Under the pieces are notes generated by a model that saw only the letters and a list, made by a program, of their open reading frames with translations, did no database searches and was not told the origin of the DNA. Shown one piece after another: positions 43,701 to 54,509 of a DNA stretch of 64,000 nt (position 1 is its first letter; each line of letters begins with the position of its first letter). Made by a program: the position numbers and the translations under genes. Origin of the DNA: Branchiostoma floridae (lineage: Eukaryota; Chordata; Leptocardii; Amphioxiformes; Branchiostomatidae); the NCBI RefSeq assembly GCF_000003815.2, contig NC_049987.1, positions 4,697,341 through 4,761,340 on the forward strand, in the 5' to 3' direction.

Positions 43701-46700
43701 GACAGGACTGTCAGCAAGGCGAGTTATTTTAACACTGCCAGTCAGCTCTCGGAGTATTTTCATGTCTCTGTCTTTTTTTGTTAGAGTTATCCTACTTTTA
43801 GTACTTACATTTCTTCTTCTGATCAAAGCCCATTTTCAGTTTGTTCGAGATACACGTATCTGACTTCGTAAATGTGGTTCAAATGCTCAATGTGTTTTAG
43901 ATTAGTAGAAATGTACAAAACAATGCAAATCATTCGAAACATCTATAGCATTCCTTTTCTTTTTTTATTACACAGACATAGATGAGTGTACCGGGAACCC
44001 GTGCCAACATGGACGCTGTGTGAACCAAGATGGCGGCTACAAATGTACCTGCTCACCTGGATGGACTGGACAGAACTGTCAACAAGGTGAGTTGATTTTC
44101 TGTATCTATTAACACTACAGTCAGATGTCGGAGTTTTTTCATGTCTTTTTTTTTGTTAGAAGTATCCTTCTTCATTTCATCTGATCAAAGCCCATTTTCA
44201 TCTTTGTCGAGATGGGACAGCGCGGGTGTTATCCAATTTTTAACATTAAGAGGATTCGGTTAGGTGTTTAAGAATTCATTTAAGTTTTGTACTTTTTATA
44301 TTGTCAGTCAGTTCGCTCTCGGAGTATTTTCATGTCTTTGTCTTTTTTGTTAGAAGTATCCTTAAATTCTTTAAATTTAAGTATTCTTAAATTTCCTCTT
44401 TTGATAGCCCATTTGCAGTTTGTTCGAAATACACTATCTGACTTTGTAAATGTGGTTCAAATGCTCAATGTGTTTTAGATTAGTCTAGAAATGTATAAAG
44501 CAATGCAAATCATTCGAAATATCTACAGCATTCCTTTTCTTTCTTTCTACGACACAGACATAAATGAGTGTACCAGGTACCCATGTCAACATGGACGCTG
44601 TGTGAACATACCTGGCGGGTACAAATGTATCTGCTCACCTGGATGGACTGGACAGAACTGTCTGCAAGGTGAGGTCTTTTTATACTGTCAGTCAGTTGTC
44701 GTAGTATTTTATGTCTTTATCTTTTTCAGAAGTATCCTTTTTAATTTCTTCTTCTGATCAAAGCCCCTTTTCAGTTTGGTCGGGATACACGTATCTGACT
44801 TTGTAAATGTGGTTCAAATGCACAATGTATTTTTGTAGCAATATGTACGAAACAATGCCAATCATTCCAAATATCTCAAAGCATTTCTTTCCTTTTTTTC
44901 TACCACGCAGACATAAATGAATGTACCAGGTACCCATGTCAACATGGACGATGTGAGAACATAGATGGCGGCTACAAATGTACCTGCTCACCTGGATGGA
45001 CTGGACAGAACTGTCAACAAGGTGAGTTCTCTTTGTACTACCAGTCAGTTCTCGTAGTATTTTATATCTTCATCTTTTTCAGAAGTATCTTTTTTCAATT
45101 TCCTCTTCTGATCAAAGCCCATTTTTAGGTTGGTCGAGATACACGTATCTGACTTTTTAAATGTGGTTCAAATGCTCAATATGTTTTAGTAGCAATATGT
45201 ACGAAACAATGCCAATAATTACAAATATCTAAAGCATTTTTTTCTTTTTTTCTACCACACAGACATAAATGAATGTACCAGGAACCCATGTCAACATGGA
45301 CGCTGTGTAAACAAACCTAGCGGCTACAAATGCACCTGCTCGCCTGGATGGACTGGACATAACTGTCAGCAACGTGAGTCGTTTAGCATGAAGTTCATCT
45401 GTGTTCGTAAATGGCATTATGGATGAACTGAACTTTCACAAACCAACACTAAAACTGATTGGGACTCACCCCTAATTTTCGGTCGAGTCCATCAGCCTTA
45501 TTCACGGAATGGACCCGTCTACTGTAGCTTCCGGAACATGACTGCAGCAGAGGGTCGTAAATGCCAGATAACCTGTGTCGCCTCCCGTCTCTGTTCAGCG
45601 ATGGATGGTGGGCGCGGATGTTTAAAAAAAACCGAGATTCCTTGAAAATCAACGACCAAGTTCTGTGAACTCTCAGTATATAAACATAGAGTGGCCGGGA
45701 CACTCCGTTTCGCGCGCGCGCGATCGCTTGACCAAGTTAAGTTCCTCGATTCAGAGCCGGGATTCGTGAAGGAGGCTGTGTACATCCACGCCCACCGTCC
45801 ATCGCTGAACAGAGACGGGGGGTGACAAAGGTTATCTGGCAGTTACGCTAGGTTATCTGTGCTGTAGTCACGTGTCTCCGACGTCACGTTCCGGAAGCTA
45901 CAGTAGACGGGTCCATTCCGTGAGCATCGCTGACGGAGTCGGCCGAAAAAACATGGGATAAGTTTAGTCTTATCTTACAGCAATTCGTATGGTTAAATAG
46001 CTATTCTTGCTACAGCCAACGATTACAAAGTGGATGGAATGACTTCAAAAACACTGCTACACTTTTGCAAGATGTATTCTCAACTGGTACAAACTCGACC
46101 TGCAAGCTTCTTGCACGTTTTGTGTTATTGTTATCTCATTAAACGTACTGTTTGTTACAGCCATACTATGTCAAAGTGGATGGAGGGAACACAACAACCA
46201 CTGCTACAAGTTGATGAGAGACAAAGCGAGCTGGTCTACAGCAAAGTCCATGTGTAAGACAATTGGTGCAAGCCTGGTCTCTATCACAAGCTCGGATGAG
46301 AACAATTTCATCAAAAGTTTCATCTCGAAAGGTACATTTGATTTATCGGTTTTCAGTTTTAGAAAAATTAAAATAAAAATCCCAATAAACAACATACTAC
46401 AAAAGTTTGTAGACTTCATACCTCCTTGAAATATTCAAATTTTTCACCTTTGCGGCATGCAGTATAAAGTAATAAGAAAATATCAACACCCCATACCTCT
46501 ACCATACTTGATTTCCTAGAATTGTCGTACGGATTCTCATACGTTGTATTGTTGAGCACTATAGTATGGTAGTGTTACCTTTCATATTATGTTTTTATAT
46601 GATATTATGTAGAAAGAGAGACGAATTATTTCTATTTGCTTTTTACAGACAGCGAGAGGGCGGTCTGGATTGGACTTCGTAGGAATGGGGAATCTTGGAA

Positions 46701-47097
46701 GTGGGCTGATGGTTCACGATTCAGCTATAGGAATTGGCACCAGGGTGAGCCTAACGACAGTTTCTGGAACGGTGGAGAAGACTGTGCGAACATATACGCT
46801 AAGGTGAGTGTTTCTCTCTATTATAGAGCATTAATGAGATCTCAGTGAAGTTGAGTACAGCAAGTGATGCATTTTTGGTTGCGTGGGCGACTGGAGACTG
46901 TAAACTGAAAAATTGGACAGTAGGAGTCGTGCTGAAAAGAAACTAAGAATTGTCCGCATTTTGACATTTTCCTACAGACCGGCAACAATTGGGCAAATAC
47001 CGTGAAATGGACACGCGGCAAATGGGAAGACAGCAACTGCAGCAAGAAAAATCATTTCATTTGTAAGAAGGCAAAAGACATGACATCCCAGATGTAA
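40572..47097 (+). CDS. Secreted nine-EGF / C-type lectin protein, right copy, with in-frame TGA
   Basis: Exons: 40572-40708 (signal peptide [16 protein letters not shown] and linker), 41381-41475, nine EGF exons (42156-42266, 42643-42753, 42977-43087, 43215-43325, 43608-43718, 43976-44086, 44558-44668, 44911-45021, 45263-45373), then CTLD exons 46161-46331, 46649-46803, 46978-47097 (stop TAA). All phases agree; the reading covers 558 residues. The second exon holds TGA (41466-41468) where the left copy encodes Cys, so the reference allele would stop after about 74 residues. The rest is well conserved: the CTLD keeps WIGL, EPND, GGEDC and a WED variant of WND, compatible with Ca2+-dependent sugar binding. 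This suggests a recent or polymorphic nonsense change, an assembly error, or exon skipping. AATAAA lies at 47186. Confidence 0.75.
40858..41100 (+). repeat. tRNA-derived SINE, right arm
   Basis: A-box TGGCGTAACTGGTAGAGCG (from 40863) and B-box GAGTTCGATACCCGCC (from 40901), then the shared SINE body. Orthologous to 34735-35076. Confidence 0.85.
41381..41475 (+). CDS. Second coding exon with premature stop, right gene
   Basis: 95 bases, the same length and splice sites as 34086-33992. Reads [19 protein letters not shown], then IPTNLCCTT, then TGA at 41466-41468 (left copy TGC). No frameshift is present; it is a single-base nonsense difference. Confidence 0.8.
41520..41865. repeat. GGGATA-type minisatellite, right arm
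   Basis: Four to five degenerate units of about 75-85 bases with ATGGGACATCGGGGTATTAT, CCAATTTTTT, ACCAGTAAGA and GAATCACCTTCTGGTAAA. A single extra unit lies at about 44212-44265 inside the EGF array. Confidence 0.75.
42156..45373 (+). CDS. Array of nine EGF exons, right gene
   Basis: Each exon is exactly 111 bases, phase 1-1, encoding a 37-residue EGF of the form D-I-(N/D)-E-C, NPCQHG(R/Q)[17 protein letters not shown], with six cysteines and the calcium-binding consensus. Introns between them are 127-471 bases and also similar (CAATGCAAATCATTCGAAA, ACAGCATTCCTTTTCTTTC), so exon and intron were duplicated together. The exon at 43608-43718 uses a GC donor (CAAG|GCGAGT). The others use GT. 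Swapping or losing whole exons would keep the frame. Confidence 0.9.
42485..42527 (+). pseudogene. EGF exon relic, right arm
   Basis: GGCGGCTACAAATGTACCTG, then CTTACCTGGATGGACTGGAG without the first half or splice sites; counterpart of 33129-33178. Confidence 0.8.
45472..45952. mobile_element. GGCCGACTCCGTCAG foldback element, right arm copy
   Basis: Inverted repeats of about 150 bases: TGGACCCGTCTACTGTAGCT, CCAGATAACCTGTGTCGCC and CTCTGTTCAGCGATGGA on the left, with complements on the right. A (CG)n tract lies at about 45713-45722. It occupies the intron between the last EGF and CTLD exon 1. Confidence 0.85.
46161..46331 (+). CDS. CTLD exon 1, right gene
   Basis: 171 bases after TTGTTACAG, phase 1-1. 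Encodes [17 protein letters not shown] through [15 protein letters not shown] to FISK. Nearly the same as the left copy. Confidence 0.9.
46649..46803 (+). CDS. CTLD exon 2, right gene
   Basis: 155 bases, phase 1 to 0. Encodes [25 protein letters not shown], and [13 protein letters not shown]. The EPN motif predicts mannose/fucose-type binding in CTLDs that have a full calcium site. Confidence 0.9.
46978..47097 (+). CDS. CTLD exon 3 and stop, right gene
   Basis: 120 bases after TTCCTACAG. Encodes [20 protein letters not shown], then [14 protein letters not shown] and stop TAA. WED stands in the place of WND, with the Asp ligand kept. Confidence 0.9.
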   Translation, partial: TGNNWANTVKWTRGKWEDSNCSKKNHFICKKAKDMTSQM

Positions 47098-47185
47098 GAA
47101 GTACAAACTGGTACTGCATGTTTTTGATCCAACAGCGGCAAGTCTCTCAACCATCGAAGTGACCAGAGAAACAACAAATAGTGGA

Positions 47186-47191
47186 AATAAA
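47186..47191 (+). terminator. Polyadenylation signal, right gene
   Basis: AATAAA 89 bases after the stop codon. The left copy has AATATAAA-like sequence at the matching place. Confidence 0.65.
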
Positions 47192-48359
47192 AGAATCTTA
47201 AATCAACCCTTGCATTGGCGTATTCTAGTTTGAATAAAATCGCAATGTAGAGAAATGAAATTAACATTCAAATAGAAGATGCCAAAAGTCATTGTAAAGT
47301 TTTTGACTTTGACTTTCAGTCTAACTGGACAATCACGAAGTATGTCATTACAATAGTTTACAATATATGGTCTTGTTGCTCGACTAAGGTTAAATGCAAA
47401 ATTATAGAATCTAACTAATAATTTGTGTTTCATAGAACATCACTTCTGTGCCCTGTATATCTTAGATTACTCAGCTTAGTGGCAATTGTTGAAGATAGTT
47501 TGACGTTTTACACAATTTACACCTTGTTGGCAGCAAATTTTCATCAATGTACCCAACCCCTAACGGACACTACAATGAACAGATCCACCTAGATTTAACA
47601 TTACTATCCAGTACTGCATGATAAATGAATATAACTAATTGATTTTATCAGCAGACAGATGAGTTTTGGACTATACCTACGTGTATACGCACATTGTCTA
47701 GAACCGCTAAGCTTCAGTTACAATGCTAACATTTTATTTTGAACCTGTAATGTTTACGTTTAATAAAATGCAAATAATTCAAAGAGCATTTGCCAAGGCC
47801 TCGATAAGTAAGCTGTCGCAATGTGTCATTCATTACTTTTATTAATTTTTGCATGGCAATAACCTCTTCTGATATGTAAGACGGTCAGTATTTATATCAT
47901 TTTTCTAGAAGGTATTGTATCATTCTTTTAGAAGGTATTTTTACCTGTTTACTCATACTGATGGACGTTCAAATTACCATACAAATTGTCTCTTGACCTT
48001 TGCCTCAAAACATTAGATAGTAAAGACTGAAAGTTCTGCTGCAGTGCAATAGAAGGTCGCTGGGAGGCCAACGGTCAAACGTGCCCCTTTGTTTACTATA
48101 TACCTACCAACATACCAAATTTCATAATAATTCATCACTGGCCACTTAGATTGTTCATTTTAGTGGTTTTGAACTAAAACACTTTGAGATTCCATTTTTG
48201 CACGGAGGGGGGTTTCTTTTAAATTGATTATGGACGATAGGGTGATTAGCATAAGTCCCTTTTAAGTGTTTTTGGACTGCTTCACTTTACAATAAGAATG
48301 CTGCTAGAAAATACCATTATTTCACGGAGAGAATTCTTGTTTAAAAAGATTCAATTTTG

Positions 48360-48549
48360 CGAAGTCCATTCTTTTTAGTTGAGGTGTTTCTGTACGGTCC
48401 ATTTTAAGTGGAAGTGCCTCACGAAGAGTCCATTCTCGAACGGGGGTTGACTTTTTTTCTAAGATTCACTTTTGGAATAGTCTATTTTGCATGGGTTTGG
48501 AGATGCTTGAAATGTGCTATATTTTCTCGCAAATGTTGCCTGACTAGAT
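48360..48549 (+). mobile_element. Helitron-like 3' fragment, decayed
   Basis: Shares AGTTGAGGTGTTTCTG, AGTGGAAGTGCCTCA, TTCACTTTTGGAATAGTC and GCAAATGTTGCCTGACTAG with 51176-51371. The terminal hairpin is eroded. Confidence 0.55.
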
Positions 48550-49262
48550 GATATTCAATGATTCATCGGCCTCACAGCTGGCCGAAACAGCTGGTACTCG
48601 TCAAAAAATATATACCATACTTTGTTCCCTTTAAAAAAAAAGAAAACAGAAAATTATGATAGAAGTTTGCTGCCTGATGATATGTGTATCATCACTGTTA
48701 TCTTTTTATCCTTAATAGGTTAGATATGCACAATGTAATATTATATGCAAGTGGAAGGTTTTTAAGGGAGGCTAGTACCAGGAAGAAATTTATTGTCTGA
48801 AAGTAGCTTCTTTTTTTTCTTTTGTGCTGTCACTTGATAATCTTTATTGAAAAAAAAAATTAACAAGCTACTAATAAAATTAGTGTGGTTAAAAAAACGG
48901 ATTAGAACCTCTCCTGTTCTCCTTACTTCGAGGTGTTGCTATCGAGATTCTTGGGTCCTATCTGTTCAGTAGAAAGGCTACTAGAATTGTGGTGCAATTT
49001 GTGAAGCTGTTTGGCCCGATGCAAAGAGGTCCCGGTTTCAAAACCGCTAATGTGCCCCGAAGTCGTCGGCGTGGAGTTGTCTTGAGTAGCTAGTATGGAG
49101 TGACGGATGGCGGCCCTCCATTGGCCAGGTGTGGTTGACCGGTCGCGGCCTAAACTCTTCGTTGGTCCGCAGGGCTGCTATTAAATAGTTTCCGATAAGA
49201 GGGCTCTCATTTATTTCTTCGCTCCAATCCTAGTCGAGAAGAACATCGCACCTGCCTGTATC

Positions 49263-49329
49263 ATGTCTGGATGCTGCAAAGGAGGCGCCAAGCGTCACCG
49301 TAAGGTGCTTCGCGACAACATTCAGGGCG
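49263..49329 (+). pseudogene. Histone H4 remnant, 5' part
   Basis: Starts at ATG (49263) with MSGCCKGGAKRHRKVLRDNIQG, then an in-frame stop four codons later. This is the H4 N-terminus lacking about seven residues of the Gly/Lys repeat. The upstream sequence carries GGTCCGCAGGG and CTATTAAATAG, resembling an H4 promoter with its GGTCCG element and TATA box, so the source was a genuine gene and not a retrocopy. The coding region resumes at 50857. Confidence 0.9.
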
Positions 49330-49601
49330 TATTTCTATAAGACAATTCAATTCTGTACTAAAAACATGTGAAGATTCAGAACATATCGTAGCAACAAGAA
49401 AACAAAAACGTAAAAAAAAAAAAAAAATTATCATAGTGGGAGAAACTCCTTCAAGCTCTTCGTGTATAATTGAGTTATTATTGTAAAACTGTTTCTGTTA
49501 CTATGATTCTATTTATATCAATATTTTACCATATTAATGTAAAAATTAGAGTCTCTTGGTTATAACAATCAGCAACTTAATATATCGATTGTGATCATCA
49601 T

Positions 49602-50702
49602 TACCTCCATGAAATGTCATGGAGGTTATATTTTCACCAGCGTTTGTGTGTGTGTGTCTGTCTGCCTGTCAACAAGATAACTCAAGAACGGCTAGATGGA
49701 TTAGTTTCATACTTGGTGTGTTGGTGGGGTGTGATAAAAGCTGAAAGTGATTAGATTTTGGGCCCCCTAGCGGCTTTCCTTGGTACTGCAGCGCAACTTC
49801 CGGTTTTGCTATCTCGTGTTCTGAACAAGATATGGTTCCAATTTTTGGGTGTTGGATAGCCCTTGTGCTAAAAAAAGTGACATAAGTTTGGGCCTCCTAG
49901 CGTCTAGTTTTGGGATAGCAGGGGCATTTTTGTCCAAAACTTCTAAAGTGGATAACTCAAGAAGGGAACAATGGATTTTCATGATTTTTGGTTTGTAGGT
50001 ACCTTAGACAATGTTATACAAGATAGAATACTAATAATGCAAACTTAGATTACATTTGCGTAATGAATGAGCTTACGCTATCATAGCAGTTTTTCAATGT
50101 ATCTCTTGTATCGGACATGATATGGTTTTGATATTTAGGTGGTAGATAGCTTTCAATGTCATGACAAAATGGGGCAAGTTTCATTCCCCTAACATTTAAT
50201 TTTGAAACTGCAGGGGCGTTTTTGTCAAGACACTCCAAAGAGGATAACTATAGAAAGAAATGAGGGATTGCCATCATTTTTGGCATGCAGGTAGCTTAGG
50301 CAAAGGTGTTCATAATGATATACATTTTATGCAAATGAGGCCTTAATTTGCATAAATAATGAGGAAATTGTACAATTCCATCAATCAATCAATCGGTCGC
50401 GTGCATTTGTACAATTCCATTGTTTTAAATGGCTGAACTTCAGTAAATGTAACAAATGTAAGTTATGATAGGTGAAACATAAGCAGATACCAAATGTGCA
50501 AATGAGGAACTGATTTGCATAATATATATACAAATAGCGAATCCGCATAATGACTAATGATGGGAATTTTATACTTGTAACATGTGTATGTTAGTCAGTA
50601 ATGAACATCGCCATGCATAAATTATGTAGATGATAAGTCATTTGCATGAAATTTACAAAAGCTCTAAATATTTGATGGAGGTATGAGGTCGGCGAACTCT
50701 AG
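49602..50702 (+). mobile_element. CCTCCATG-hairpin element, copy 3, inside the H4 remnant
   Basis: Starts TACCTCCATGAAATGTCATG and ends TTTGATGGAGGTATGAGGTC, then GGCGAACTCTAG and T. The interior has ACAAGATAACTCAAGAACGG, CTTGGTACTGCAGCGCAACT and AATTTGCATAA blocks. About 1.1 kb, no transposase. Confidence 0.75.
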
Positions 50703-50856
50703 TTATTACTCCTTTATGTTCCTTTTCTTCCTTTTCTTTTGTACCACTGGTTTCATTTTAGTCAGGATCTGTGGCATTTCTTTGGTTTTTCTTTGTATTT
50801 ATTGTTTGTTTGTTTGTTTGTTTGTTTGATGTTGTTTGAATAGAAATTTAAAAAAA

Positions 50857-50980
50857 AACATCCAGGGCATCACCAAGCCCGCCATCCGTCGTCTGGCTCG
50901 CCGTGGCGGCGTCAAGCGCATCTACGGCCTCATCTACGAGGAGACCCGAGGTGTTCTTAAGATCTTCCTGGAGGAAAGTG
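50857..50980 (+). pseudogene. Histone H4 remnant, 3' part (truncated)
   Basis: Encodes [20 protein letters not shown], then [20 protein letters not shown], after which H4 homology stops and unrelated sequence follows. The last third of H4 (AVTYTEHAKRK onward) is missing. ACATyCAGGGC occurs at both break sides (49318 and 50858). Confidence 0.9.
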
Positions 50981-51175
50981 TTCAACTTGTTGTTCCTTTA
51001 AAACGTCTTATCTTTATTTTATGTGTTGTATCTGAAGGTCTAATTGTCTAGGGGATTCTTTAATTTTGGACTGGAGAGGTGATTCATAATTCAATGTTTT
51101 TGACAGGAAATGTTCTTGGACTTGTTCATTTTACACGTAATTACCATTCTCACGGGAGGCTTTTTTTATCATTAT

Positions 51176-51371
51176 TCAATCATGTCCAATTTCTTTAGTT
51201 GAGGTGTTTTTGTGCTGGTCCATATTAAGTAGAAGTGCCTCAAGTAGAGTCCATCGTCGGAGGCGGGGGGCTTTTTTCTAATATTCACTTTTGGAACAGT
51301 CCATTTTTCCTGGGTTTGTAGATGGTTGAAATATGCTGTATTTCTTCGCAAATGTTGCCAGTTTAGTTGAT
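51176..51371 (+). mobile_element. Helitron-like 3' fragment, decayed
   Basis: Diverged direct copy of 48360-48549 lying on the other side of the H4 remnant; the hairpin and CTAG are eroded (CGCAAATGTTGCCAGTTTAG). Confidence 0.55.
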
Positions 51372-51503
51372 ATTGATAACCCACAAATTTTAGAAAAGGA
51401 GTCAAACCCAACCTAGTTAGAAATAGCCAACACTGGTATATTAGAGTAGAATATTGTTCATGACTGTCTATTGTCACTATGTTTATACCAAGTCAAGTCA
51501 AGG

Positions 51504-51603
51504 NNNNNNNNNNNNNNNNNNNNNNNNNNNNNNNNNNNNNNNNNNNNNNNNNNNNNNNNNNNNNNNNNNNNNNNNNNNNNNNNNNNNNNNNNNNNNNNNN
51601 NNN
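51504..51603. other. Assembly gap (100 N) followed by a poly-C tract
   Basis: Fixed-size N run; a C homopolymer at 51604-51619 explains the break. Confidence 1.
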
Positions 51604-51619
51604 CCCCCCCCCCCCCCCC

Positions 51620-52560
51620 GTACGAACTTGCAAATAAAGAGTCTTTAATTGATATGCTTCGTTCATCGGCCTCACAGCTGTTAGGGTAGGAACTGCAGTA
51701 TAAACATGGGACGACGCTTTTGTGTACCCTCGCACACAATAACGCCGAATCGGATGTTAATTAGGGCATGTAACTCTGCTATGGCATGACCCTTTTAATG
51801 CAAAAAATTTAAAAACTTACGAAGTGTGCCATAACATTGCGACGGTATCTTGTTTAATTGCCTACCAACGACAGAGAATATAGACTGACCTAGATATTAG
51901 GTAATCTGTGACTAAGACACTAGCTTATCATTAAAAGTATTAGCATGGCAAATTCTGTGAGTTGATGAATTGACGACTTTAATCATTAATAAGTTAGCGT
52001 CAACTGAACATTTTTGCAGCATAATCATTAAAAAGCGTGCCTCTCCTCTGGTAGGTAAACATAAGGGCCTTCTTAGAAGCCGCCAATAGAACACAAGGTA
52101 CTAGGTAAACCGACACCGAACGGAATAAACTTTGAACTCGCAGGTGAGCCTATTCAATTACTAAACGCGTGACCGCCATGAATGCGTCGACGCCAGCAAA
52201 AGTCAAAGGCCATCCGTGTTTCCTTGGCTAGTAAGTTAGTAACAGCCCGTAAACAGTGGTGAGGAGAGAGGTTTGTCGTAACAACGACGAGGCTATGGAC
52301 ACTCATTAAGTGTCTTCTACTCACAAAGAAGACGTATCACTGAAGACAGTCGCAAAGGTAAAACGATCTTTTTTGTATAGAATTCGTTACACATACAGAT
52401 AAGATTGGTAACAAAGGTTGGAGGGGCTGATATTGAAACACATCATATTCTACATGTTGTGAGATATGTCAGTTTACAACAAGACTTGTTCACCCTTGTC
52501 TGTTGTGCTCTATTTGGACTGCACATGTAGTAATGATTGTGGGTAAAGCTACTCGCCGTT
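51620..52560. other. No gene recognised
   Basis: No exon chain, RNA gene or clear repeat. The 119-codon frame at 52443-52802 on the minus strand is the shadow of retrotransposon sequence on the plus strand. Confidence 0.4.
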
Positions 52561-53510
52561 TCAACATGATTGCATAGGTGTTTGAAGAAACACGCTCTGA
52601 GTTCTAGTGGCTTAATACTTGTGTACATAGGGTTACCGCCCCACCTTGAAATGTACGCTTGCCAGGTTTGGCACCCGGGGCTTACAGTAGAACAGTCACG
52701 TATGATTAAGCGTTTCCAGGTCAAAGCTTGTAAGATCATTCTTGGGGAGGGGCTTCTGAATCGAATTTCCCATTCCCTACTTAAGCCATGCAAAACAATC
52801 ACTTAAAAACACATTTACCTACATTTCAAAGCTCAAGTCTTTACCCCCACTGCAAAACTGGATTAGTCAGGTTTGTTTTGGTTAAAAAGAGCCCGACTTC
52901 AACTCCGGCATTTTAACGAGCTACAGTCAGATGATTGTCAAGATGTCAGGATTTAACCCCCCCCCCCCCCCATCCTAATGGATCAGTCCACAATGAAGGT
53001 CGAATATGGAGGGTTGATTACAGGTCAAAGCACGACAAAGGTCACAATTTTTTGCAAGATTTAAAAAATATACATGCTTCGGTTCCTCTTGCAGAAACCT
53101 AGACCTTTATGATCAAAATTTGCCCCGGGGAAAAAATTACCTAAAAAAAATAAGTCAATAAAAAGCAATAGTAGGCACACTGCAGTTTATGCGCAAATCC
53201 GGAAATGTACTCCCTCCCCTCTTGGTCGTTCATACAGTGCCTACATTTCAGCGCTACATTATGTGTGATCTAGAACCTCTGCATGTAAGGCGTAAAGTTC
53301 ACTGTCTGAGGTTTGCCAAATGCCTTGTTCAATTTAAGGTATTCGACTGGCTACCACTACGGTGCTCTGAAGTACATGGTAGGGACCTCAGAAATGCTAA
53401 CAACTTAAGTCAGTCTAAGTGTCGAACGTCACTTTTTAGGAATACTACGCTGCCATATGATATGATATGTGTCGATCTGTTAAATTCATACTAGACTTTA
53501 AATGTCACAT
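52560..53510 (+). mobile_element. Non-LTR retrotransposon relic, 3' part of the ORF
   Basis: A first patch (about 52640-52750) encodes YACQVWHPGLTVEQSRMIKR, then FQVKACKIILG. A second (about 53270-53493) encodes LEPLHVRRKVHCLRFAKCL, then DWLPLRCSEVHGRDLRNANN, and NTTLPY...VDLLN. Both match the C-terminal region of jockey/CR1-like reverse transcriptases in order, separated by decayed sequence. The 3' end lies close to the start of a CCTCCATG element at 53525. Confidence 0.8.
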
Positions 53511-53524
53511 TTTAATCTCAATAG

Positions 53525-54235
53525 TTACCTCCATGAAATGTCATGGAGGTTATATTTTCACTAGCGTTTGTGTGTCTGTCTGTCTGTCAACAAGATAACT
53601 CAAGAACGGCTAAATGGATTGGTTTCATACTTTGTGTGTTGGTGGGGTGTGATGAAAGCTAGAAGTGATTAGATTTTGGTTCTCCTAGCGGCTTGCCTTG
53701 GTACTGCAGCGCAAGTTCCGGTTTTGCCGTCTTGTGCTCTAAACAAGCTATGGTCACGAATTTTTATATTAGATAGCTTTTGTGCTCAGGAATAAGTGAC
53801 ATAAGTTTGGGCCCCCTAGCGACTAGTTTTGGGATAGCAGGGGCATGTTTGTCAAAAACTAATGAAGCGGATTACTCAAGAAGGGAACATCGAATTTTCA
53901 TGATTTTTGGTATGTCGGTACATAAGACAATATTGTACAAAATAAAATACTAATTATGCAAAATAGAAGTACATCTGCATGATTAATGAGAATAATCTAT
54001 CATGGCAGTTTCAACCCCCTTACATTAATTTTTGAAACTGCAGGGGCATATTTTTGTCAAGACATTCCAAAGAGGATAACTGCAGAAAGGAATGACGGAT
54101 TAACATCACTTTAGGCAGCTTAGGCAAAGATATTCATAATAATAATATGCATGTTGTGCAAATGAGGACCTAATTTGCATAATCATTGTGGAAATTGCAT
54201 AATTCCATTGTTTTAAATTGTACAGTTAAGAGGGT
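53525..54235 (+). mobile_element. CCTCCATG-hairpin element, copy 4
   Basis: Starts GTTACCTCCATGAAATGTCA. It runs parallel to 49602-50702 for about 700 bases (ACAAGATAACTCAAGAACGG, GGTACTGCAGCGCAAG, CAAATGAGGACCTAATTTGC) and then loses similarity; the CTAG end is missing. Confidence 0.7.
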
Positions 54236-54509
54236 ACTGTGATGATTATAATTAGATTAATGCCCTTAGGCAGGACATTCCATTAGACTCTTAAGCGCCA
54301 GTCTTTTTTTGTACACTGGACGAGGCAATTTAGTCTTCGGACTACCATCTCGTACCTGAGATGTCCAAGATGTCGGACCATATGACCAGATTGAATATAA
54401 CTTGATCATTATCCCTTAAGATTTGTACCTACCTGTTTGTTTTTTCATATAAAATGTTAAAATTAACACTTTTAGTCTATTTCCATTGTCTTTTGCGATT
54501 ATCCGTTTT

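Larger units (their letters stand above)
37040..47800 (+). repeat. Right arm of the inverted gene duplication
   Basis: Reverse-complement partner of about 25500-36246, collinear from the first-exon modules to about 600 bases beyond the gene end. It differs by extra promoter modules, seven additional EGF exons, lack of the kringle and hAT-like block, and a CTLD intron of only 317 bases where the left arm has 4.3 kb. Confidence 0.85.
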
